Assembly: GCA_934725735.1 (NCBI GenBank)
Contig: CAKVCP010000124.1
Coordinates: 1-6,426, forward strand
Direction: 5' to 3'
Length of the DNA stretch: 6,426 nt
Source: an uncultured Thermoguttaceae bacterium
GTDB lineage: Bacteria; Planctomycetota; Planctomycetia; Pirellulales; Thermoguttaceae
The notes beneath the pieces were generated by a model that saw only the letters and a program-made list of their open reading frames with translations, was not told the DNA's origin and searched no databases. The translations under genes and the position numbers were made by a program. Positions 1-5,280 of the stretch are shown here, piece by piece (the first letter of the stretch is position 1; each line of letters begins with the position of its first letter).

Positions 1-2358
1 CTTTTTCGCTTCGTCCGAAATATGGAGGCAAAGATCTTTTTCGACCAAACGATTTCGAAGCTTATTGAGCTCCATGTCGACGACGGAGAGAAGGTTTTCC
101 TCCGTGAGGTGACGGAAAACGATAACGTCGTTAAAGCGGTTGATAAACTCTGGTCTAAAGGCTCTTTCGATTTCCTCGTTGACGCGCGTCTTCATACTCT
201 CGTACGACGCGTTGGCGTCGGGTTCTTGGAAACCAAAAGCCGATTCGTTTTTGATTGCCGAAGCGCCCGCGTTGGTCGTCATAATGATAATCGTGTTGCG
301 GAAATCGACCGTTCTGCCAACCGAATCGGTAAGTCGACCGTCTTCAAGGACTTGCAGGAAGAGATTGAAGACGTCTGGATGCGCCTTTTCGATTTCATCG
401 AAAAGAACCACCGAGTAAGGACGACGACGCACGCGTTCCGTGAGCTGACCGCCTTCGTCATGACCGACGTACCCCGGAGGAGAGCCGACCATTCTTGAAA
501 CGTTGTAACTCTCCATGTATTCGCTCATGTCGAACTGAAGAATGGCGTTTTCGTCGCCGAACATAAATTTCGCCAACGTTTTCGCGAGCAAAGTCTTTCC
601 GACGCCTGTTGGCCCGGCGAAGATGAAGGACGCAATCGGCCTGCTCCTATCCTGAATTCCCGCTCGACTTCGGCGGATAGCCTTGGAAACGGCGCGAATC
701 GCTTCGTCCTGGCTTACGACGCACTTATGAAGTTCCGCCTCCATCTGAAGGAGACGCTTCGAATCCTCCACCGTAACGTTAGACAGAGGAACCCCCGTGA
801 TTCTTGACACAACCTCGGCGATTACCTGGGCGTTTACGAGACCGCTCACTTCTTTCTGCTTATTGCGCCAATTTTCCTTCAACTCCGCTTTTTCAGCGCG
901 AAGTTTGACAATTTGATCGCGAAGAATAGCAGAACGCTCGAACTCTTGAGTGCGAACAGTCGCGTCTTTTTCCTTTTGAAGCGCTTCGATTTGTCGGTCG
1001 ACTTCCTTGAGGTCAGGGGGACGCGTGCAGCTTTGGAGCCGAATTCGAGCGCCGGCTTCGTCGACGACGTCGATCGCCTTGTCTGGAAGACTGCGATTGG
1101 TGATATAACGTTCGGAGAGTTCGATCGCAGCAGTGAGCGCATCGTCCGTAATAGTAACGTGATGGTGCTGCTGATAACGACTGCGGAGTCCTTTGAGAAT
1201 CTCAAGCGTTTCCGCAGTCGTCGGCGGATTGATCGTCACCGTTTGGAAACGACGTTCAAGGGCGTGGTCTTTTTCGATGTACTTTCGATATTCGTCAAAG
1301 GTAGTCGCGCCGACGATCTGGAATTCGCCGCGCGAGAGCGCCGGCTTGATGATATTGGCGGCGTCGTTGGCGCCTTCCGCGCTTCCCGCGCCGACGAGCG
1401 AATGAAGTTCGTCGACAAAAAGGATGATATTTTTAGCGCGCTTCACTTCGTTCATGACAGCCTTGATACGCTCTTCAAATTGACCGCGATATTTTGTACC
1501 CGCGACCATAGCGGTAACGTCAAGAGCGACGACACGGCGCCCCATGAGAATTTCTGGAACGTCGCCATTGGCGATTTTTTGAGCGAGACCTTCAACGACG
1601 GCAGTTTTACCGACCCCCGCTTCTCCAATAAGAGCGGGGTTATTTTTCGTTCGACGGCAGAGGATCTGCATGGTGCGTTCGATTTCAACAACGCGACCGA
1701 CAACGGGATCAAGTTCGCCTTTTTTCGCCAATTCTGTCAAGTCGCGTCCAAAGCTGTCCAGAGCCGGCGTTTTAACTCGATCGGAACCTTTAGAGGACGT
1801 CGCCGTAGGTTTGGGTTGCGCTTGTTCTGCGGCGTCTCCCGTTGATCCGTTGTTGACGTCGTCGCCAGAAGCTGAGGTAGCGTCTCCGGAGGCGCCAGAA
1901 TCGGTCGAATCGCTCTGCCCCGCAGCGATCATAGACATGATTTCCTCGCGAATGGCGTCCAAATTCAAACCCATGTTCAACAATGCTTGGCAGGCGCTAT
2001 TCGATTCGTCGGAAAGAACCGCCAGTAGTAGGTGTTCCGTACCGACATAAGTGTGGTGCAACGAGTTAGCCTGCTCGATTGCGCGACCCAAAACGAGCTT
2101 TAACTGGGGCGTTTGCGGAAGTCTGCCGAGAGAAACAATGCTCGTACCTGGGGTAATGATACTCTCAATCGCATTTTTGGTTTTGCGTAGATCCGCTCCA
2201 AATTTTTCAAGAACACCTGCCGCCATTCCCCCGGATTCTCTGATGAGTCCGAGCAATAGGTGCTCAACGCCAATGTATTCATGGTTGAGGCGCATCGCCT
2301 CTCCATGTGCAAGCTTCATCGCGTTTTTGGCTTTTGCGGAAAAACGTTCGTATGCCAT
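1..2358 (-). CDS. clpC: ATP-dependent Clp protease ATP-binding subunit ClpC (3' end beyond window)
   Basis: Hexameric AAA+ unfoldase that threads proteins into the ClpP peptidase in the cytoplasm. The frame is open for 786 codons from ATG (MAYERFSAKAKNAM) to the window edge. Visible in order: two Clp_N repeats (about 1-145); a Ser/Asp/Gly/Ala-rich linker (about 147-195); D1 with Walker A GEAGVGKT (245-252), Walker B LFVDE (D316, E317) and the ALERRFQ segment; a short ClpC-type M-domain/UVR-like coiled coil (about 440-500; F473, R480); D2 with Walker A GPTGVGKT (582-589) and Walker B VVLFDE (D654, E655); and a ClpP-docking loop FGF (708-710). The FGF loop and short M-domain argue for ClpC over ClpB. 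Catalytic residues sit 37 positions later than in Bacillus subtilis ClpC (E280, E618 from memory), so about 60 C-terminal residues are missing. No clear Shine-Dalgarno precedes the ATG. No frameshift seen. Confidence 0.96.
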   Translation of the reverse strand, partial: MAYERFSAKAKNAMKLAHGEAMRLNHEYIGVEHLLLGLIRESGGMAAGVLEKFGADLRKTKNAIESIITPGTSIVSLGRLPQTPQLKLVLGRAIEQANSLHHTYVGTEHLLLAVLSDESNSACQALLNMGLNLDAIREEIMSMIAAGQSDSTDSGASGDATSASGDDVNNGSTGDAAEQAQPKPTATSSKGSDRVKTPALDSFGRDLTELAKKGELDPVVGRVVEIERTMQILCRRTKNNPALIGEAGVGKTAVVEGLAQKIANGDVPEILMGRRVVALDVTAMVAGTKYRGQFEERIKAVMNEVKRAKNIILFVDELHSLVGAGSAEGANDAANIIKPALSRGEFQIVGATTFDEYRKYIEKDHALERRFQTVTINPPTTAETLEILKGLRSRYQQHHHVTITDDALTAAIELSERYITNRSLPDKAIDVVDEAGARIRLQSCTRPPDLKEVDRQIEALQKEKDATVRTQEFERSAILRDQIVKLRAEKAELKENWRNKQKEVSGLVNAQVIAEVVSRITGVPLSNVTVEDSKRLLQMEAELHKCVVSQDEAIRAVSKAIRRSRAGIQDRSRPIASFIFAGPTGVGKTLLAKTLAKFMFGDENAILQFDMSEYMESYNVSRMVGSPPGYVGHDEGGQLTERVRRRPYSVVLFDEIEKAHPDVFNLFLQVLEDGRLTDSVGRTVDFRNTIIIMTTNAGASAIKNESAFGFQEPDANASYESMKTRVNEEIERAFRPEFINRFNDVIVFRHLTEENLLSVVDMELNKLRNRLVEKDLCLHISDEAKK

Positions 2359-2372
2359 AGCTATATAAGCCT

Positions 2373-2378
2373 ATTATC
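2373..2378 (-). promoter_or_regulatory. Possible clpC-proximal -10 box (GATAAT)
   Basis: On the minus strand this reads GATAAT, five of six matches to TATAAT, ending about 14 bases before the clpC ATG. It would give a very short leader, compatible with the missing Shine-Dalgarno. The hexamer 17 bases upstream reads GTTTTG and is not a -35 match, so support is weak. The alternative is the perfect TATAAT further upstream at 2506-2511. Confidence 0.2.
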
Positions 2379-2394
2379 TAGTGAATCAGATTAC

Positions 2395-2419
2395 ACAAAA
2401 CCGTAACGATACGGCTTGT
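2395..2419. repeat. Imperfect inverted repeat in the clpC leader/promoter region
   Basis: The core is CCGTA-ACGA-TACGG (2401-2414), a perfect 5-bp stem with a four-base loop. Outer bases ACAA and TTGT can extend it across a small internal loop. Read in the clpC direction the stem is followed by TTTTGTGT. It lies about 40 bases upstream of the clpC ATG, so it could be an operator, a leader hairpin or chance. A weak terminator for upstream leftward transcription is also possible, although the T-run is short and interrupted. Confidence 0.35.
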
Positions 2420-2468
2420 AGTCAAAAATTATGGAGCAATATAGACGCCAAAATCCCTCAAAAAGCGT

Positions 2469-2481
2469 CAATTTGAAATTG
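2469..2481. repeat. Short A+T-rich palindrome CAATTT-G-AAATTG
   Basis: A perfect inverted repeat with 6-bp arms and a one-base spacer, followed on the plus strand by TTTTT. The spacer is too tight for a stable RNA hairpin, so a protein-binding site in the clpC upstream region is the likelier role if it has one. In A+T-rich sequence such a palindrome can arise by chance. Confidence 0.25.
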
Positions 2482-2505
2482 TTTTTAGAAGTCATTTTCT
2501 AGTTC

Positions 2506-2511
2506 ATTATA
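2506..2511 (-). promoter_or_regulatory. Candidate -10 box TATAAT facing clpC
   Basis: The minus strand reads a perfect TATAAT here. A transcript from it would begin near 2499 and carry a leader of about 140 bases before the clpC start, including the palindrome at 2469-2481 and the inverted repeat at 2395-2419. No convincing -35 hexamer is found 16-18 bases upstream (TATGGA-like) and there is no TGn extension, so the call rests on the -10 alone. It also overlaps the stop codon of the small minus-strand ORF at 2507-2623. Confidence 0.28.
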
Positions 2512-2623
2512 TGCGCATCGGGAAAAAGTCCATAGAGTCCGGGGCGCCTGCTTCCATTAAGAGTCCTCGTTGAAGTGTAAAGCGTATAGCGTCATATACG
2601 CTTGAAAAATCCTTGCCGCTCAT
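2507..2623 (-). CDS. Possible small ORF, 38 aa, unknown (low confidence)
   Basis: A minus-strand ATG-to-TAA frame of 38 codons beginning MSGKDFSSVYDAIRF and ending DFFPMRI. I do not recognise it. The composition looks protein-like: mixed polar and hydrophobic residues with a possible amphipathic helix around residues 6-24. A weak purine-rich GAG lies five A's ahead of the ATG. The frame stays open upstream to a TAA at 2687-2689 without another usual start, so it could also be the tail of a decayed gene. It points the same way as clpC and ends 148 bases before it. Chance ORFs of this length are common, and a 9-bp inverted repeat lies inside it, so a regulatory RNA or nothing at all remain alternatives. 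Confidence 0.22.
   Translation of the reverse strand: MSGKDFSSVYDAIRFTLQRGLLMEAGAPDSMDFFPMRI
2580..2603. repeat. Perfect 9-bp inverted repeat AAGCGTATA-N6-TATACGCTT
   Basis: The arms AAGCGTATA (2580-2588) and TATACGCTT (2595-2603) are exact reverse complements around GCGTCA. No T-run follows on either strand, so it is not a typical intrinsic terminator. The size and spacing fit a dimeric regulator's operator or a leader hairpin. It lies about 180 bp ahead of the lipoprotein start and 220 bp ahead of clpC, inside the doubtful 38-codon ORF. Confidence 0.45.
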
Positions 2624-2773
2624 TTTTTCTCTGAAACGTCTGCAAAAATGAAGGTTGATTGCTCTAGACTCGAGGGCGTTGAAAGATTACTCTGGTTATG
2701 GAATTGTATTTAGGTAGGGCGGCGTAGAGAGCGTCGCGCCTTTCAGGTATCGTCGATAAGTTAAGTTTACGTT

Positions 2774-2778
2774 AGGGA
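2774..2778 (+). promoter_or_regulatory. Ribosome binding site supporting a GTG start
   Basis: AGGGA six bases before GTG at 2785. It decides the start, because the nearby ATG at 2780 lies in another frame and reads only seven codons to a TGA. Confidence 0.6.
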
Positions 2779-2784
2779 TATGTC

Positions 2785-4017
2785 GTGTCGCGAAAGATAT
2801 TGACAACGGCGGCGATTTGTGCGCTGTCTGCTTTCTTAGGCTGTCGAGAGACGGAGAAACCGGCGGAGAATCCTCGCGTTGACTCCGGAACGATCGTTTC
2901 GCCCCTTAAAGAAGATTCCGGCTCACCTGTTAAGTCGGACGATTCGCCCCTTTCCGAGGCTGAAGGCGTCGCGGACGTCTTAGGACGCGCGGCGGATCAT
3001 TTTTCAGGCGTTTTCTCCGACGATGAGGAGAACGGCGACGACACGGAGGAAGGGGGCGGCGTTGATTTTTCCCTTGTCGACGACGAAACAAAACGGAAAT
3101 ATTCAGACGACCGAACCCTTATTGCTCCGACTCTTGCGCAGCGCGGAGAGGAGCTGGAGGCGGCGCCTAAGTACCGACTGGAATATAAGTTTCCCCAGCG
3201 TGCGAATCTTGCCTGGAACGTTGTGCATCTTGTCCGTAAACGCGTGTCTTACGGCGGAACAGAGTCGTTGATCGAGACGTCGTCGACGACATGGCGGCGA
3301 TGGGAATTCCAGGACGCGACAGACGATGGAAAAGTCAAGGCGAGACATTGGATTGATCGTATGATTCTGCGTCAAAACGAGGAAGGAAAGGAGCCAATCG
3401 ACTACGATAGCGAGCGCGATTTGGCGGTTCCAAAGGAAATTGCCGCGTTTGGTACGGAGAAGGCCGTGGGAGTCGTTCTGGAGACCTTCGAAATCAATCC
3501 TCTTGGCGTTATGTCGAATAAAAAGAAGCTGGTGGCGGAGTATCAAGGCAGGGAAGGCGATTCCAATGTTATGACCCCGTTTCCCGAAGGCGAGCTTGCC
3601 GTCGGCGACGTTTGGACGATACCGTACACTCTATACTTGAAGGGGTCGAACGAGGCCGTAAAACCGTGCCGGATCATTGAAAGATTCCGTCTGGACAAGA
3701 TTGACGAAAAATACGCGACGATTTCCTTCAAGACGACTCTGACGTCAATAATTGACGACCCTGTCGTCGAGGGCGCTCTTGCGGAACGATTGTTTTCCGG
3801 CGTTGCGCTCTTTGATCGCGAATTAGGATTGGCGGTGCGTACGGAGTTGAATTTTAAAAAGACGGTTCCTGGCGCGTTTGGTTTTGCGAGTTTTTTGGAG
3901 TATAATTGCCAGGTTGTTGAGAAACTCGATCGAGAAAAATCAGATCTTTTCACTGAGGGAGGGAGTCGGGAACTCTCCTCTGAGGCTCCTTCCGCGGCAG
4001 GGGAAGGCGTCGAGTAG
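2785..4017 (+). CDS. Planctomycete-type exported lipoprotein of unknown function
   Basis: A 410-aa protein starting at GTG behind a good ribosome site. It has a short signal peptide with K4, a hydrophobic stretch (5-18) and a putative lipidated Cys20 in AFLGC, a loose lipobox (F at -3). Residues 21-115 are Ser/Glu/Asp-rich and probably disordered, with an acidic run at 79-90. From about 128 to 380 the sequence alternates strands like a beta-rich globular domain: KYRLEYKF (129-136), NLAWNVVH (141-148), PFPEGELAVGDVW (265-277), GVALFDRELG (339-348). From memory this matches a widespread planctomycete family of hypothetical proteins (phrases such as 'GDVW.VPY.LY' and 'GR...Q...D'), whose function is unknown. 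The tail after 390 is again Ser/Glu-rich. R21 at +2 gives no inner-membrane retention signal, so an outer-membrane or periplasmic site is inferred. It lies 79 bp ahead of the SDR gene. Confidence 0.85.
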   Translation: MSRKILTTAAICALSAFLGCRETEKPAENPRVDSGTIVSPLKEDSGSPVKSDDSPLSEAEGVADVLGRAADHFSGVFSDDEENGDDTEEGGGVDFSLVDDETKRKYSDDRTLIAPTLAQRGEELEAAPKYRLEYKFPQRANLAWNVVHLVRKRVSYGGTESLIETSSTTWRRWEFQDATDDGKVKARHWIDRMILRQNEEGKEPIDYDSERDLAVPKEIAAFGTEKAVGVVLETFEINPLGVMSNKKKLVAEYQGREGDSNVMTPFPEGELAVGDVWTIPYTLYLKGSNEAVKPCRIIERFRLDKIDEKYATISFKTTLTSIIDDPVVEGALAERLFSGVALFDRELGLAVRTELNFKKTVPGAFGFASFLEYNCQVVEKLDREKSDLFTEGGSRELSSEAPSAAGEGVE

Positions 4018-4027
4018 TTTCATACGT

Positions 4028-4054
4028 TTGCGACGGTTTAGCGTTCACTAAAAT
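4028..4054 (+). promoter_or_regulatory. Weak candidate promoter before the SDR gene
   Basis: TTGCGA (4028-4033) and TAAAAT (4049-4054) are separated by 15 bases, giving four and five matches to the sigma-70 hexamers with a shorter than ideal spacer. The predicted start would fall in the inverted repeat at 4055-4069. Read-through from the upstream lipoprotein gene is an equally good explanation for expression. Confidence 0.2.
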
Positions 4055-4069
4055 AGGCGTCTGACGCCT
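4055..4069 (+). repeat. Inverted repeat AGGCGTC-T-GACGCCT between lipoprotein and SDR genes
   Basis: A perfect palindrome with 7-bp arms around one base; as RNA it folds as a 6-bp G+C-rich stem with a CTG loop, followed by TTTAT. It sits 38 bases after the lipoprotein stop and 27 bases before the SDR start. It could be a weak or leaky terminator, an attenuator, or an operator over the candidate promoter at 4028-4054. The T-tract is too short for a confident terminator call. Confidence 0.4.
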
Positions 4070-4083
4070 TTATGATTCATAAC

Positions 4084-4089
4084 AGGGAG
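4084..4089 (+). promoter_or_regulatory. Ribosome binding site for the SDR gene (GTG start)
   Basis: AGGGAG, seven bases before GTG at 4097. It supports the GTG over the next in-frame ATG, which lies beyond the Rossmann glycine motif and would destroy the fold. Confidence 0.7.
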
Positions 4090-4096
4090 TAATCAA

Positions 4097-5173
4097 GTGT
4101 CCCTAGATAAATCAGCGACGATTTTTGTTTCCGGAGCCACCGGCTTTATCGGTTCTACTTTAACGCGTCAATTGTTGGCGGACGGGTGGCGCGTCCGCGG
4201 TATGAGTCGATCGAAACCGTCTTTGCCGCCAGGATATGAAGGGGACGCCAAAGACTTATGGGAACATCCTAATTTCGAGCACGTTTCGGGAGATATTAGC
4301 GACATTGAGTCGATTGAGCGCGGAATGAAGGGATGCAAGTACGTTTTTACTTTAGCGGGCTATGCGCGAAATTATTCGAGAGATCCCGAGATCTTCTATC
4401 GAGTCAACGTCGACGGTTTGCAAAACGTCCTTAGCACGGCGTTAAAACTTGGCGTCGAGAAGATCGTGTCGACGTCGACAATCGTGACCTTTGGTCCAAC
4501 CCCCAAGGGCCAGCTTTGCGACGAGACGCTCGAGAGGATTACCGATAAGTTCTACACCGAGTACGAAGAGTCTAAAACGTTGGGGGAGAGGGCGGCGTTA
4601 AAACTCGTCAAAGAGGGGTTGCCCCTCGTGATCGTAAATCCGACGCGCGTTTACGGGCCGGGCCAACTTTCTGAGGGAAACGCGATGGCGGGGCTTATTC
4701 GGGATTACAGGCGAGGAACGGGGCCGTTTTTACTCAATTACGGCGTCAATTACGGCAACTATGGGTATGTTGAAGACGTCGCGCGCGGACACTACTTAGC
4801 GTTGGAAAATGGATGCGTTGGAGAACGGTATATCCTAGGAGGGGATAACGCGTCTCTCTTGGAACTTTATCGAATGATCGACAAAGTTGACGGCAAGAAA
4901 CACTGGAAGCTCCCTTTATATAAGTTCATCCCTCTGCTCGTGGCGCGGAGTATGAAAATATGGGCCGATATGACGGGCGCATATCCCCGTATTACTCCCG
5001 GTTGGGTCGAGACATTTCTTGTCGACTGGAAATATAGTTGCGAAAAGGCGAAAAAGGAATTAGGATACGCCCCTATCTCTCTAGAAGAGGGATTAAGACG
5101 CACCTGCGCGTGGCTTGATCGTCTCGACGGGAAAAAGGGAAAGGCCGACGCGGCTTCTAAGGATTCTCCTTGA
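4097..5173 (+). CDS. NAD(P)-dependent epimerase/dehydratase, extended SDR family (HpnA/DFR-like)
   Basis: A 358-aa cytoplasmic oxidoreductase or sugar epimerase of the extended short-chain dehydrogenase class. The N-terminal Rossmann fold carries GATGFIG (13-19, pattern GxxGxxG), GDISD (65-69) and LAGYA (86-90). The catalytic set is visible: STST (125-128) with the expected Ser/Thr, and Y156-x-x-x-K160 in YEESK. NPTRVYGPG (181-189) is the usual substrate-side segment. The C-terminal part, with VARGHYLALENG, GERYILGG and KKELGYAP, resembles hopanoid-associated epimerase HpnA and dihydroflavonol-reductase-like proteins, as does its length. The substrate cannot be read from sequence, and I see no hopanoid genes nearby, so hpnA is not assigned. 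The C-terminus (344-358) is a Lys/Asp/Ala tail. Two lipoprotein genes flank it on the same strand, which suggests envelope sugar or lipid chemistry (inference). Confidence 0.92.
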   Translation: MSLDKSATIFVSGATGFIGSTLTRQLLADGWRVRGMSRSKPSLPPGYEGDAKDLWEHPNFEHVSGDISDIESIERGMKGCKYVFTLAGYARNYSRDPEIFYRVNVDGLQNVLSTALKLGVEKIVSTSTIVTFGPTPKGQLCDETLERITDKFYTEYEESKTLGERAALKLVKEGLPLVIVNPTRVYGPGQLSEGNAMAGLIRDYRRGTGPFLLNYGVNYGNYGYVEDVARGHYLALENGCVGERYILGGDNASLLELYRMIDKVDGKKHWKLPLYKFIPLLVARSMKIWADMTGAYPRITPGWVETFLVDWKYSCEKAKKELGYAPISLEEGLRRTCAWLDRLDGKKGKADAASKDSP

Positions 5174-5192
5174 AGACGCGTTGCCTGCCATT

Positions 5193-5219
5193 TTGACAGA
5201 ACACGCCAGTTCTTACAAC
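5193..5219 (+). promoter_or_regulatory. Candidate promoter for the downstream lipoprotein gene
   Basis: A perfect TTGACA (5193-5198) with TACAAC (5214-5219, four of six) after a 15-base spacer. The -35 is strong but the -10 and spacing are poor. A small inverted repeat AGAAC-N6-GTTCT (5198-5213) fills the spacer, as an operator might. If used, the leader would be about 55 bases. The gene may also be read from the SDR gene upstream. Confidence 0.3.
5198..5213. repeat. Inverted repeat AGAAC-N6-GTTCT in the SDR-lipoprotein gap
   Basis: Perfect 5-bp arms (5198-5202 and 5209-5213) around ACGCCA, overlapping the last base of the TTGACA hexamer. It is short enough to be chance; its position inside a candidate promoter is the only reason to record it. 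Confidence 0.25.
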
Positions 5220-5269
5220 AAATTGCCGTATAGACGCGTCGTTTAGTGGATTTCAGACGCAATTGCACA

Positions 5270-5274
5270 AGGAA
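5270..5274 (+). promoter_or_regulatory. Ribosome binding site for the 3' lipoprotein gene
   Basis: AGGAA six bases before ATG at 5281. It supports this start, which leaves a long positively charged n-region ahead of the hydrophobic signal core. Confidence 0.65.
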
Positions 5275-5280
5275 GTGACA

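Larger units (their letters stand above)
2359..2784. other. Divergent intergenic region between clpC and the lipoprotein gene
   Basis: This 426-bp gap separates leftward clpC from the rightward lipoprotein gene, so it should carry promoters for both. It is more A+T-rich than its flanks, especially at 2360-2530. It holds a TATAAT box facing clpC, a GATAAT box nearer the clpC start, three small inverted repeats and one 38-codon minus-strand ORF. I find no tRNA, no CIRCE element (TTAGCACTC-N9-GAGTGCTAA) and no CtsR-type direct repeat (GGTCAAA), the known operators for clp genes in many bacteria. I cannot name a confident promoter for the rightward gene; TTGAAA at 2679-2684 is -35-like but lacks a good -10 at the right spacing. 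Confidence 0.7.

Noticed and set aside
22..498. 158-codon plus-strand ORF
   Set aside because: Antisense to the D2 part of clpC (Walker B, FGF loop). It begins with no ribosome site and its product is Arg/Phe/Asp-rich shadow sequence.
913..1845. 310-codon plus-strand ORF
   Set aside because: It lies entirely opposite clpC, whose Walker A, Walker B and M-domain motifs are read on the minus strand in one unbroken frame. The plus-strand translation has no recognisable domain and looks like reversed clpC codons.
1..2358. ClpB instead of ClpC
   Set aside because: ClpB has a long M-domain with two wings and lacks the ClpP-docking loop. Here the M-domain is short with a UVR-like motif and FGF is present at 708-710.
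1670..2368. Two plus-strand ORFs (1670-2050 and 2051-2368)
   Set aside because: Both are antisense to the ClpC N-domain and linker. Their Ser/Pro/Ala-rich translations follow from the complementary codons.
2511..2573. Plus-strand 20-codon ORF starting ATGCGCATCGGG, and a 21-codon ORF at 2648-2713
   Set aside because: Both lack a ribosome site, are very short and have no recognisable product; ORFs of this length are expected by chance.
2359..2784. CIRCE or CtsR operator upstream of clpC
   Set aside because: I looked for TTAGCACTC-N9-GAGTGCTAA and GGTCAAA repeats on both strands; neither is present.
2780..2803. ATG at 2780 as an alternative start for the first lipoprotein
   Set aside because: It is in a different frame from the 410-aa protein and stops after seven codons. 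The GTG at 2785 has a well-placed AGGGA and leads straight into a signal peptide.
3103..3953. Minus-strand ORFs at 3103-3546 and 3543-3953
   Set aside because: Both are antisense to the 410-aa lipoprotein, which has a signal peptide, a ribosome site and a domain-like pattern. The overlapping pair has neither starts nor motifs that favour it.
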